Source: Anisakis pegreffii
Lineage: Eukaryota; Nematoda; Chromadorea; Rhabditida; Anisakidae
NCBI GenBank assembly: GCA_035041965.1
Contig: JAPYMA010002755.1
Coordinates: 124,001 to 188,000 of the forward strand
DNA: 64,000 nucleotides
Reading direction: 5' to 3'
Shown one piece after another: positions 35,654 through 49,296 of this stretch; within the stretch, counting starts at the first letter, position 1; each line of letters begins with the position of its first letter. The notes under the pieces were generated by a model. The model ran no database searches. It was not told the DNA's origin and saw only the letters and a list, made by a program, of their open reading frames with translations. The position numbers and the translations under genes were made by a program.

Positions 35654-38600
35654 ATGTGGCATGATGAAGTGTTGGTGACGAATGGAGATTCGATATGGGG
35701 TCGTATGACAGCTCTGGTCACTTCGTTGGTCGGGCACAGGTGCACACCGCGTGAAAGAGCTGATGCTTATGAGCAGTTACTGCTCTCATCAATTAGAGAT
35801 GATGATAAGCGAGTGGCAGTAAGTGTTTATCAAGTTTCACTTCATTTCGAGAATTCGAGTGAATACGTGAAGAATTCTTTTGAGCTCAGAAAAAATAAAA
35901 AAGACTCGAGGAACCGAGGGAATGATCGTTAGACATTATTGAGAAGGTTCCGTACACCACATACATTTTCTCTGTCCCACACTCTCTCCCGGCTGCGGAT
36001 TCTGTATGCCTAATTTAGATTCAGGTATAGGTTTAAGTTCAAAGTGAGCATTTTCCTTGTGATGTGCTAAACATTGAATGATTAAACTCTGTGTAAATAA
36101 ATATCAGTCCTTCGTGATTTTCCAGGACTGAAATTTTTTAGAGTAAGGATTGATACTGATATTCTTCCATGTAATTGACATTTTTTATTTCTGTCTTTCA
36201 ATGTTGCAATCATTTGAAGTTATTTTCTATGACTGTTCTCATCAATTCCAGAGTGTTCCAATCGAATCAATGATTAACGATGCAGCTGGAAAACTGGCGA
36301 AAATTGAGGACAAAAATAGGACGGCTGATAAATTTCGTCGTAAAATTGGTAAGCTGAAGAATTATTTTGTCTTATTTGTATTATTTTGAATTTTGTATTA
36401 TTTTGTAAAATTTCGATTTACTCTGACAGCATTCAAGAAGTGAATTCTGTTCTTCCGTTTTTCGTCCTTTAAAATGTCGCAGTGAAGTGTATGCCTGCTT
36501 AGCATGTTTGTATTTTCAGTATTCAGTTATTGCTCAGTCTACTCATTCATTTCATAGGTTTACTTCGAAGAAATGGCGATGAGAATGATGAAATATTGAG
36601 ATTTTTATTGCTGATGGCCGACTGGGATGGAATTCTGAACAGTACTCCAAAATCGCTTTTCGAGCTACCACTACGTGACACATCAAATGTGAGTTCTTTG
36701 TTCGTTTCGGTTTATTTTGAAAGTCTCTCTCAACAATCATTTTGTATTTTAACGTTCCAATTGAGAGGGTTTCATCGAATAGTCGTTCTTCATTCAATAA
36801 TTGATAAAATTCAAACGATTTCTTACAAACGCTCATGTATGTGGTGTTTAGTTAAGTAAAAAAAAAAAGAACAAATGTCTATCAAGTAAGTACCAAATCA
36901 GTTTACTTTATTTATGTATCATCAAAAGTATGGTTATTTTATTGTGTGGACTGGTGAAATATGACTTTGTGTGAATATTTCATGGAAAGTTTCAGATTCC
37001 TGGATACAGACGGCGATATCCTCAGATAGATTTTTCTTGTGGCGATGAAACAGAACGTCATCAGAAGGTTTTATTTTGGGGTCGTGATGTTTCTTTATTT
37101 TTACATCTGAAGTGTCATAGTTTAGTCGTGAAATTGCCGGAATCTCTTAATGAGGTGGAAATTGGTGAAGTGTTCAGGCGTAATCAGAGCTTATTTTAAA
37201 TGAGGACACGATTATTGCAATGAATCTGTAAGGATGTGTGAATATAACATCTGAATGTAATCTCATTTGAAAGACCACTCAGCATTTCCAGTTGGATCCA
37301 ATCAGACATTTTAGGTTATGTTCGTCTCTTCGCCAACAATATATTCAATTTGTTCCGATCAAACGCCTTCGTTTTGTACATCATCAATTGGTTTGTGCTA
37401 CTGAATATTAATTAGTTAATGAAGTAATCATTCTTACGTTTGTTATTCATCATTAATATCGATAAAGTGTTTTTGGATTGATTTTTAGTGGAGTACTTTC
37501 GTGTAGAAGAGATAACTGAGAATGAAATTTAGATGCTTCTGCACAAGAGGAAGTGTTCAGAAATGAAAACGATGACGAGACTATCACTGAAGCGATGGTA
37601 TTTGATGAACGTGGTAATATTAATGGGTTGGCGATCGATGAATGTTTACGAAGCATTTGGCAATTATCGAATCAATCGTCATTTCAAATGGTTACTTTCA
37701 ATATTTTGTGAAGTTGATTTGAAAAAAATCAGAATGAGAAAAAAAGAATTGAGAATACCAATGAAGGTAATAGAGCGGATTTGACCAAGCACAAATAGTT
37801 TCTCTATTGGAATAATTTTTTTTCTTCATGACACCTCAAAAAAAGTTTTTTGGAATATTACCACAACGGTGAGTGATTAGGGAAATGGAACTAATTTTTG
37901 CATTCTGCATATCATATTGCATTCAGGCACCAAAGATATTTTTCAGCTTATGTGATTGTGAAAATTCAATTTGTTCATGCAGTGAAATGCATGCTTTTCG
38001 GCCTCTTTCCGGTCTTTGACGGTCATTTGCAAAGAAACTATAAACAGCGAGTTCAGAAAGTTCAAATTCCTGATTTATGTCCCAAAAATAAACCTATCTC
38101 TGTGTAGTTTTTTCTTTTATACTGTGTTATTAATATTATTATTATTGTTATTAATGTTGCTGTAATCATCGTTTCATAGATCTCGTGGAAGGATACGATG
38201 AAATGCTTGCAGTGCTTGATGCGTGGTCAAAATTCGGAACTGATCAAACGAGCTACCACGGTGACTGTTCCACTAATATAATTAGTTTTGCATTTGCCAA
38301 TATTGTTGTCATTATTCCGAGATCAAGATTTTTTCTTTTAGAGTAGTCCATTTATGTTACGTAATCTGCATTCAACATTATCAATCGAATTCGAAGGACC
38401 GTCCAGGCTCATCAGTCTCGTTTCACCGTTCATTGATTTTGCAAATAAGTTAGTTCAGTTTTTTTGGAAAGGTTTTAGTAATTTTTTGAATTATTTTCAA
38501 CGTTCATAATTCAGATCTTATTTCTATTGATTCTTCCAGTTGGTCCCAAATTACCGTCTAAAATATTCAGAATGCAATCGATTGAACGTTCGTTCTGTGT

Positions 38601-41600
38601 CGGCATTAGTGAATCTTGTTCGCAGTGTAGCGTTTTGTCAGAACAGTCGACAACGCACCATACGAGATCATTTCATTTGCTATCATTTCATCTCAAGCAA
38701 TGCTTTACCGATATCAGGTTTGTTTATTATCGCGCTCTGTTCCAATTCGTTCTCTCTTAGAAGTTGCTTAAAGTCGTCGAAAGTTTTTATATTGTTTATC
38801 ACAGGAAAGTTTTTTATCTGAATTACTAGTGGTGACGAGTGGGGCGTGTTCTTTGACGATAATTGTGTGGAATGTTGATGAGCACCAAAATAGATACATG
38901 TTATTGGTGAATATCAACAACTAGAATTCAAAGAACGAAGTAATTTCAATGGTTCTCTCATTAAGGAATGATTTGTGTGAAGAGTTGAATGTTAAAACTG
39001 AAGACGAAAATGGTTTTCTTGATGCGAAGTTTTGTATGAATCGAACACTCCTCAAATGTGCAACGTATTCGAAATTCTTCGATGTTATCATTGCAATACA
39101 GCAACACAGTGATTATGGGGTATATAATTTGTCTTTTTTTCTCATTTTTTATTGAGTACTACATATATGTCTTTGTATCCTTGTTCTACTTCCATTATAA
39201 CGTTTGCAGTTTATTTTATAGTTTTGTGGAGAATTTCATGAAGTCATTTTTTGGAAGAGTTTTGTTGCTTTTTTAATTCGTATAATTATAACCGAATTGA
39301 ATTGAGCTGAGCTCATGCTTGCCCTTAGGTTGGCAATAGGATTGAGGCTAATATTTGACCGCATAGCTTATACTCGACGCATTTTTCTATTTATCAGTAT
39401 TGAACACTGTTGCAACCTAATTTTCAAAAATCGTCCTCCATACTGAACTCACTGTCATAACTTTGTTACAAGAGTGGCTTTTGTAAATTTCTATTTGATA
39501 AGCCGTGACTAAATAGTATTGCTTGAAAATGAATGTTTGTTGTGAGATGGATTGTTTGCAGTGTTCTGAGATGATTGATGCGTTTTTGGTTGTAAGAACG
39601 TTGGAGGGTAGCAGTAATGAAACGTTGAAAACGCTTTGTGATAACATTCTTGTCATACTTATCCAGCACTTTCATCGGTCAGTTATTTTTCTTTTGACTG
39701 ATAGAATTGGAGGAAGAAGTTTTTTGGCGGATCAGAGGAGAAAGAGGATCATTTAGAATTTTATTTTATGAAATATAAGAAGAGGAGAAAGAGAAGCGAT
39801 GTTATAAGAGGTTGATGATTTGATACGATTAGAAGAAATGGTGTAAATTGCAGGTCTGTATTGCGGTGGATATGCAAAGGAGATGAGTGTTTCGATGATG
39901 GCGTATTCCGCATAAACAGTGATGTGGTTGGGAAAATTAATTTGAAGAATGTCAATAATAGTTATGCGAGTGCAAATATCGGTTTGTTATATTTTGTGTT
40001 ACATCAGTGATAATGAATTAGTGTCACATATTGAATTAGTGATTCAATTTTTGGAGATCATTAGTTTGGAATGTTACCACGCAGTAATGTCTTCTGATAT
40101 TATTCATATTCTTCAAATTAAAGGATCGTTTAGAATTTTATTTTATGAAATGTTCGATAACTTAACGATGTGTTTATTTTAGATGATGACTCATTACATG
40201 TAAGAATTGGTATGCAAGCATGACGAGAAAAGAAGGAATTCTCTTTGATGAATTTACATTTTGCCAACTCGAATTTAACTTGCTTATTTATTTATCAGTT
40301 TATCGTTCATATCATTTTAATATGATTTCACGATTCTTTGCCTTTGCGTACCAATGTTCGCCCGATTAGTCTAACTGAGCCATCTTCATGTAGTTGTTTT
40401 GATTTTGCCTAAGGACGTTCGCGTCCGTGTGGTAGCTGTTCGATAACTCGAATGGTTCACCTTTCATCTTCCACATTAAAGATATATGATCAAACCGTTT
40501 AGGTTTCGAATCGTGTAATGCTTGCATACCAAATCTTACATGTAATGAAACGTTTGAAGCATTTTTCATTTAATTGACCTTTGATACGTATATTTGTTTA
40601 ACACTTAACGATGTGTTTATTTCAGATGATTTGGTGGTATTATGGCGTAATGACTTTGGTATTCAGTTGCGATCGAATTATTTATTCGATAAGGAATGGT
40701 GTAATAAGTGGATGTATGAAGGGAAAATGCGTAAATTAATTCATTTATCATTGGATGAAAGTGGTGATAATAGCGTTGATGATTTGAACAGCACTATGGA
40801 CGATGCATCAGATTACCGATTAGCGGTGTGTTCATGCGTTTACTTATTCTGTTGTCAAACTGTCTTATTTTCTCATTCGTTCATTCATATGTTTTGTCTA
40901 TGAGTTATTTTAATGAGTGTTGTTATCAGTATCTTTAACTTTATAAGTTTCGGGTGCATTGTTTTGATCGTTTGTGTTTTCTGTTGTCGCATTGTTCTTG
41001 CGTAAGTATGTAATGGTGAGTGAATTTTGAAAAGTAATTCGTATTTTGAATGTTGTGATAAAAGAAATGTCATAAATTTCGAAGATAACATTGAATATTG
41101 TTGACTTTAGATTAGTGAAGAAGAATATGATCTGAAAAGGGAAACTGTAATTGACGCACTTCATTCGTTGACATCAATTCAAGCGATTGTCAGCAGCAAA
41201 TATCAGTAAGATTTTTAAAATATTTATGAAATTTTCAATGAGTCCGTCTCATTATTGGCTACTTGTTTATTAATACCGTTGAATTTGTTTCAGGGCAATT
41301 GTGAATATGGCACAAGCACAGAAATTATGTAACGATATACTGAAACGTTTCAAAGAAACGTTTTCATTCATTGAGGACGTATTCCTCGGTAAAAACTATA
41401 TAGTCATTGACACTGTGATAAGGTGGGTGTATTGTCGTTGCATGTTCATGGTATTTTTATGAATTCCTTCGTAATTGTTCTCATTATTGATGTTTCGCTG
41501 AATGCTTTATTGGTTGTTATTAATTCAGAAATTATTTGTGTTAATTGCGGGAAAATTAATGTTTTTAGTTTATTATTCCACAACGATTGTGACGAATGCA

Positions 41601-43618
41601 GTTCACCGAACAAGCTGCTATTAACGAGTGAAAACAATAACAATAATAATTTGATACGAGAGAGCGATGTGATTCAACAGATCTATTCCGCTCTGACTCA
41701 GCAAAAACGCTATCGACGACGATTCGTTAAGGGTTTGCGTATTCATGGTCAGTTTTTGATTTTTGCCAGTTATGGTGATCAGTCAGCAATTGCTCAAGTG
41801 TCATCCATGGCTTACACTTTCACGGACGTTTCGGACGTTTTTTTTTATCGAGGAGGTTATATCGTACTACTTTTGGTCACGCTGTTTTATCATACTTTAG
41901 TGCATGGTCACAAAAGGGATGAGTCAACCATTCCATTTACTTTTAAACTTGTAGTCAGAATTGAGGTCAAAGTCGGACGGAACTTATAATTAGTTTTAAG
42001 CTTGTATGGGTAATCGAAAAGCGCTTAATCGGATTATAAATAGCCGTTTGTTTCTTACACTTTTCATTTTTGCTAGTTAAGTGGACTTTTTGTTAGGAGT
42101 TTTTTGTTTCAGTAACTGAGCCGAATGACGATATGTTCGCGATGAAACTGCGCTACGAACCATTGTTTCCCCTTCAAATTGTTTTCACAACATCTTCAAT
42201 GGACACATTCTATGAGATTTGGACGTTGCGATCTACTCTGGCCATTGAATTAGCTCATCTCGAGAAGGTTTTTAATGCAGTCACTGAATTTTTGATCTAT
42301 TTCCATATCTTTTTTTAGACTGAATGAGTGAATGTTTCCATTATCATTTGAACTGATGAGAAATTTTAATTGCGATGATACTCTTTGAATGAGAGAATGA
42401 AGAGTTTTCGGATTTGTTTTAAGTATTTGAGTTTGAGATGGATGTTTGTGATTAGTGAATTTATTTCAATGAAACTGACAGACAGCAACGATGTTTCATA
42501 TATTTTTAATGTAAGAAATAGTCCTTCATGAGTTTATCAAGCCTGTTTGACACAATTCAGCGATTGCGTTTTCAGTTAGAATTCGACGAAATATTAATGA
42601 GTTGGCATTTCATGCTGATGCGATCGAGAATGATGAGTTTCTTGAATACTCTGCAAATGTTTCTTCAAACTCAAATTGATCATGTTCTTGCAACGGCATC
42701 ACTGAAGGTATCGTTGCGTTATCTTTTGTCGATTATAAAATACTTTGCATAGTTTGATTATAACGGCGATATGGCTGCCACTACGGTCCTAAGCCAATTG
42801 AAATTTCTAATGTTATCATTTTTCAATTGTCTCATCGATGTATCGAATCAACTTCTGTTGAGGCAGTTTGTACGGGTGAATTTGTTTTCAGGGCGAATTG
42901 CTTAATTCAGAGACACTGGATGAAGCACACGAGGCACTTAAGTGAGTAGTCAACTTTGCGTTCTTTTCGTTCGATTGCGTTTGATCAGGTTTTTGCTAAG
43001 TTTGCTAAGTTTGCTCTTGCAATTAAGTAAATGCCCATTAATTGCCGACGGATCGAGTTCGACGAACCCAAATTTGGCAACGAAAAGTAGTTTGTATATA
43101 TCATTTAATTGGATGTTTCGCAGGCAGTTACTGAGTGCATTACGACGTTGTTGTTTGTTGGGTGCCAAACACGTGATGTTAATGAATGTGTTCGATGCGT
43201 GTATCAGATCAATAACCGATTTCCGATTGGCCGTTAAATCAATCGATTGCATCGCAGTCGAGAGCGCTTTCACAGAATTCGATGAAAATGTTCAGTTGTT
43301 TTGCAATGGTTCGTTTTTCGTTGTTTTGCCAATTCATTCTGATATTTGCCATTGCTTCTTCATCACTATTTACCATGCCAGATAATAAAACATATAGCAT
43401 TAGGAAGGACGCGATTGTTTTCACTTCGCTTCTTTTCACCCACTTTTTGCCCATTTTTAAAAGCGTTGATGTATAATAGTTTAATAATTATATTATGCTG
43501 AAACTAGTTTCTTTTTGCAGTTCTCAAGGTACAGTCGGCCAACGGTCAAGTGAGCTTATCAAATCTACTGGTTCTCATCGGTCTTTCTGGATTTTATATT
43601 GATGCGCAACAGAGCTGA
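35654..43618 (+). CDS. Gamma-tubulin complex component, GCP5-like
   Basis: About 21 exons encode some 945 residues. Exons: 35,654-35,818, 36,252-36,348, 36,558-36,688, 36,996-~37,164, 37,534-37,690, 37,927-38,011, 38,180-38,260, 38,342-38,452, 38,540-38,717, ~38,941-39,119, 39,562-39,677, 39,854-39,981, 40,626-40,825, 41,111-41,205, 41,294-41,422, 41,569-41,747, 42,113-42,267, 42,561-42,707, 42,892-42,941, 43,124-43,308, 43,521-43,618. From exon 11 on every phase agrees. GCP hallmarks include a helix pair before LRWICKGDECFDDGVF (the W-x-x-x-G...D...F signature of GRIP1), YEPLFPLQIVF (start of GRIP2) and EAHEALKQLLSALRRCCL near the end. Exon 5 has DECLRSIWQLSN, like GCP5. These proteins bind gamma-tubulin in the ring complex that nucleates microtubules. 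Junctions among exons 4-10 are provisional; 7 to 8 is out of phase as drawn. GCP4 or GCP6 is possible. Confidence 0.75.
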
Positions 43619-45856
43619 GTTCAATTTCAATCTGAAACTACCGAGTGGTGCATTAATCATCAACTGTAGGCGATACGACGGTTAAGAGTACTGAATATAT
43701 GAATAAGATGAAACTGTTTTAGGTGAATACAAGTTCGTCATTGGTCATCGTTTATTTTGATTATTGCTGTCATCATTCCTATCTTTATCATTACCACAGT
43801 AATAGTCTTATATTATTACTGTGTTGTTATGTTCGTTTTTATATTATTGATTATCACTGTTCGTCTTTTTATTATCATTATTGCTTTTTACGTTGTTGTT
43901 CTCATTTGTAATGGTGATTAGTGGCGAATTTGCCAGTTTACTAGTAGAATCTTTATCAGTTCGGATTTGTTTAGATATTCAGTATTGAAGTGTCAAGAAC
44001 TGAGAATGTAATCATATCGCAGTGAAATGGGTTTTATTTCGTAGATTTCGTGAGTAGAACGAATCGAACTGTGATGTGTTTCAAAATACATAAAAATTGA
44101 AATTTTGAAAATGATATTATGACTGTTGATGCGCTCATCGAATGCGTATATCAGTATGCAACAAAAATTCGGTTAAAGCTGCATTATATTGAGTGTGTTC
44201 GGGTGTGATCATTCGTCTTCTGGACTGTGTTTAATGAGGAATTGCAACAGAAATTGTAAATTCTTTCAAATACCTTTTGTTGCCTTTTGTTACGTGTATA
44301 GTGTATTTGTGTGCATATTCGAAATTTGACGGGTCTCTCTTCACAAACATTTCAACGATTGATTTTTGACTGTTATATTACCTTTCATTTTTTACTCTTT
44401 TGTTTGTTCACTTCGCATTTTTACCTCATTTATTATATCGTTTATATTGATTGTATACTGGATTGAGGATTGTGTTTTTTGTTTACGTTTACCTTTAACG
44501 TTTGGTGTAAACGTCCTTAACGGTGTTACTGTTGATATCATTATATTGTCATTGATTTTACTATTATAATGTAAGGCACTTTTTCGGTCCGACAACACGT
44601 AGGGCACCTTTTCGCTCCATTCATATCATTGTTGATTTTTATTTTCTCTAGAAGATGAGTTTCAAACGAAAATTCTTTTTGAGGCGATTTGACCGATTGA
44701 AAATCCGTTGCGAATCGAGGATATTAGAATTTCTTTCATCATGTTTGCTTCAGTAACTCACATCGGTCCATGTAAGTTCTGTCAGTGAATTTTCTCAAAC
44801 GAAAATTATGTTCAAATCGTCATTATATGAAAAAGTGCCGTACAGTCTTCAACAGTGAGTTGTTCAGTAGATTAGCGTTATATTAGGAATTTCATGCGTG
44901 ATTTTATTCGTTTATTCACTTTTGTGTTCAATCTTGCCTTCATTCCGTACGTTTCAGTGTTTTCTGTTAACTTCATTCGATTCCTTTCTTTGCATTCAGA
45001 TTATCGCTTTTATTGTAGCCTTATCGATTAGTTGTGATCTTCTTTTTGATCTTCATACTTATGACATGAGTTATTGACCGAAAATGTCTTTTTCCCAATG
45101 TTTTCTAAAATAAAATCCGAGTTCGCTTTATTTCGCGATATTCTTTGCTCAATACGCTTTGCATGTTTCTAGTTTATGCCAAGTGCAGTCTTCAGTGGAA
45201 TATATTTGTTGATGGATATTCAGCACAATATGCTCAACACAATATTCAGTGGAACAATACCTAGTCAGTAGAACATGTCTAGTAGAAAAGTTTCGGTCGC
45301 TCAAATCTTTGGAATGTCTCGAGCTCAGTATTAGATTTACATTTAGTCTTAAGCCTAAGCTTATCATTATGCGCTCTTACGTTCATACTCATACTTCGAG
45401 TACTCATCAGCTGAGTAATTGTTTCAGCTCAAGTAACGCGACACTTTCCAGGAGCTGATATCTACGTCTTTATGGAGTCCCATGTTTGATGTTAACCGTT
45501 GGAATTATGAGTTCGAAAATTTTTTCAACCGTTAAGGCAAACTTTGTGCGTTGGTCGATGGCCACCAATCGGAATTCGGAAGGTCATTGAGTTTCCAAGA
45601 GCACTGAACCATCTCCAGTTTGAGTGTTCTTCAAGTGTAAGTGTTAGTTTTAAGCTCTACTTCCTGTGGGATGCTTGTGAACGATGAAGAGCATTTCATA
45701 AAGTGACAGTGGTCACATACTACATCAGTGATACGAAAAAAACGGCCCCTACTACATCAGTGATAAGAGGTTTGTTAGTCGATTTGTTTCCACCTTAATC
45801 ATGCCTGAGCTGCATTCATTCGTACATTCATGCATGTATATATGCCCAAACATTCA

Positions 45857-45962
<106 letters not shown>

Positions 45963-48942
45963 TTATTTAAATGATGTTTATTTATCGATTTCAAGCTACT
46001 TTCTTCTCGCTCTAATCTTCTAAAACAATATTAGAAAGCTTCAATATGAGAAGCATGACGTGATATATGTGAATAGAAGTTGTGTGATATATGACAGACG
46101 TATGTGGAGCATATTCAGCAAGCAAGGCTCATGCTTAAGATTTTGCTCAGAGCCTAGAAAGGAGAGGAATTATGGATTGGGAACATTGATGTATGCATCG
46201 AGTATGGATGGGTGCATCTGCCATCCATGTCTATACATGCAAGCAAGCAAACAACTATGCATGACGTTGGATGAAGTAAGCATAAAAGAGATATTCGTGA
46301 AGGGAAAGGATATTGCTGGTTTGGAAAAGTGTTGAGGTGAGGTTGTGTGCTGTGCGAATTAGGATGCAGTGGTGTGAAGTGTGCAGGTTGTCTCTTCAGA
46401 AAGAAGTAAGTCTAGTTGTGCAGCGATGTGTGCCACTAGAAGTGTTTTAGCTCATTTAGGTGTGTGTTGTACATATTCATGTTCATATCAATAGTAGTAT
46501 TACTTAGTTAGTGAATATTCACTGAAGTTACGTGAACTTCAAAATGTAGCAACAAAGCAATCACAAATTCTTATTATATCGCAAGTATATCCAAGTTTCG
46601 CAAGGCTTTCTCTCTTCTTTAAGCTCGCAAGGCTTTAAGAAGCTCGTATGTGTGTAGTTGGAGAGTTTGTACGTTCATATAAGCTCATATTTTGGCTGTT
46701 TAAACCCGAGTGGTTAGAGGAGTAAGTGAACGCGACGAAAAGCTTTTCGTGTTTACTTGCTTTTGTTAGTCGCCCGCAATTGGTTGCTCGTTTTGCTGGC
46801 TGGTGCTATAGTAGTGGTTGTTTGAGTTGTGTTTCAGACAGGAGCAGCCAGCCGTTTCAGATTGCTTTTTGTGCTAGCCGTTATAGATGGACGTTGTGTG
46901 CGTGCTACTATTAAGTGCTGTGCTACTATGCCTTGCAAACGCTTTATTGCTCACATATAATCTGTTATATGAGTAATATGTTACGAATATAGTGGTGTTT
47001 CTTGTTAAACGTTTATTTGCTTGCATGCACGTTTCGTAAGTGGCCAACCAGCACAATACAAATGAGCATTTCCGATCGGTGGAAAGGGAAATAAGATTGA
47101 ATGAAATTTGGTGATTAGTCAGTCGATATAAGAAGGATCGATGTCATTATTGTTATGTAATTGACGTTTTTGTTGTTGTTATTGGTTGATTGATACGGAA
47201 CGGATTGATAAGATGTTTGATGCTGTTGTTAGTGAGTAATGAAATATTATCGTGAGCGATACGACAACATATCATGTGAATATACGTGGCGAAATCATAT
47301 GATATTACACTCGTTATCGTTCGCTGCTTATATCCACTTTTGTCTGTCGAAAGTTGTTTTTCAATTTTATTTGTTTGATATGTGTCATTTATTACTGTAA
47401 TTTGAGTCGGATATAATGAAAACATCTGTTTTACGTCGAGACGAGGCGAAGAACGACTGCTTGGAGTAGTTGAAAAAGAGGCGAGAAAACGATCGCAACG
47501 AATCTGGCTAATTGAAATCTGGTGAAGGTAGTTTTCGTCTTAACTTAGCAATTAACACGGATAGTATCGTTTGAATGTTGTTTCATAAATCACCAGATGA
47601 TTTTTGCTCGTTGATTTCAGATTGTTTGTCAGTCTGAGTGAGTGATAAATTAGTTCATATTGAACAGTAGTCAATCTTCTTTTTATGATGAGTTTTTATG
47701 ATGATTTATGTATATGCATCTATATCCAGCGATTGATTGCTTGCTCGTGATGGATTTGCATTTTGTGCATCTAAAAGTGTGTGCATATAAGTGACAGATG
47801 GATGGTTTATTGACAAACCAGAGATGGGCATCTATAGCGAATGATCGAAAAGAGTATTCGCTATTAGTGGTTATTTCGTGTTTTGAATACTTTCATCTGA
47901 TTTGATCAGGAAAACTTTTGTTGTAATGATTACAGCTATTATACGAATATGAATGGTTTCATTGGAGCAGTTATCAAATGAGAAGAGTAATCGCAATATA
48001 GTGGAAAAAGGTATAAGTGAAAACAAGTGACTGGCAATAGAGCGTTATTCGCTATTTCACTTTTAGTGGAGCTACTTTTTCGGTAGCGCGATAGTTGATT
48101 AATTTTTCCATGTGACGGAAATATCTAGTGATAGCTTTCCGTACAGTAATTTTTAGCGGTCTACAGTGGCGATAACTTGCGCTGTTTTCTTTCATTAGCT
48201 AGTCAACGAGCTACCTTTTTAAGACTTCCGCTGAATCGTTACTTTTCGTCTGCAAAGGCATGCTTTTTTCCCAGCTCTTGTGCGATGTGCATATTTTTGT
48301 GAATCAATCGACGAGGTCATACTCAATGTGTTCTTTCATTAACTATTAGTTAAGTGAAGAATATACCTGGATTACCTGGATCGGCCAGGCTATCAAACGT
48401 TTATAACGTTGCTGGCCACAATGCTCGCATTTCCGTGCGCATTGTTTTAGCCTCAATTTACGCCACCTCGCTGGCTGGGCGAGCAGGCCAACCGAACACA
48501 ACCGAGTAATTAAATAGTCGCCGTGAATACTTTGCATAATTAAACGCAGTCAAATACCAATTCAATAAATAATCATTACTCTAATAAAATAAATATTCCG
48601 ACGATCGCTCACCGCCATCGACGAAATAACCACTCGATGTCCAAGTAATAATTAATCAGGTGAATAATATATGCTATCAAAATGATACTGCTTTTGATGC
48701 ACACAGCACAAAGAACAACCTCAACAGAATTTTTTCCTGATCAGAAGTGAAGTCTGTAATTTAATCGAATCATTGCTGACAATAAACCTCGTATACACAT
48801 AATTTCGAAGAGACATTAGCCACTTATTCGTTGTGCATGTCGATGGAATATAATATGATTGAATTGACCGAGACTATGATGTGGTGTGTTTACTTTGCAT
48901 TTTATTTATTTGCTGAACTGAAATTTGCGCCCTGGGATTGCA

Positions 48943-49296
48943 TTACACCGCATTCTGTTTCATCACAAACCGTTGTCTCTTTTTCAAATAATTCAACATT
49001 GGGCCACGATTTTGGGGGAGCTTCCAGTATTGATCTATTTCGATCGGAGGGAAGTTGAATTGTTCATTGACAACGAATACCTTTAGTTGTGGTGGATGTT
49101 TCAATTTTATTGTGAATGATTCGAGTACGATTATAGCATATTTCGAACGGTAGAATTTTCGAACGTTTCTTGTTATGGATACAGGTGAAGTAAATGGATT
49201 CTGCAAGTTTTTTTGCGTTTTAACGGCTATATTAACCTCAACTTTATTGGAGAGTTCCATGCTCGTGTTTCCGCTTGAAACAAGGAATGTTTTCAA
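48943..49296 (-). CDS. Unrecognised minus-strand open frame
   Basis: A 117-codon frame, likely starting no earlier than an acceptor-like TTTCAAG near 49,277 or an internal ATG. Its composition is protein-like and not low-complexity (for example YAIIVLESFTIKLKHPPQ and FNFPPIEIDQYWKLPQNRG). The in-frame stop directly upstream and the lack of an ATG at its 5' end suggest that, if real, it is one exon of a minus-strand gene. I recognise no family and found no partner exons. It may be chance. Confidence 0.2.
   Translation of the reverse strand: MKTFLVSSGNTSMELSNKVEVNIAVKTQKNLQNPFTSPVSITRNVRKFYRSKYAIIVLESFTIKLKHPPQLKVFVVNEQFNFPPIEIDQYWKLPQNRGPMLNYLKKRQRFVMKQNAV

Noticed and set aside
41423..41989. 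Uninterrupted 188-codon frame as a separate gene
   Set aside because: It contains GCP exon 41,569-41,747 and otherwise reads through introns on both sides; flanking donors and acceptors fit in phase.
48346..48537. Cys/Arg-rich minus-strand frame resembling a zinc-binding peptide
   Set aside because: Short, in GC-richer inverted-repeat-like sequence, with no recognised family or partner exon.
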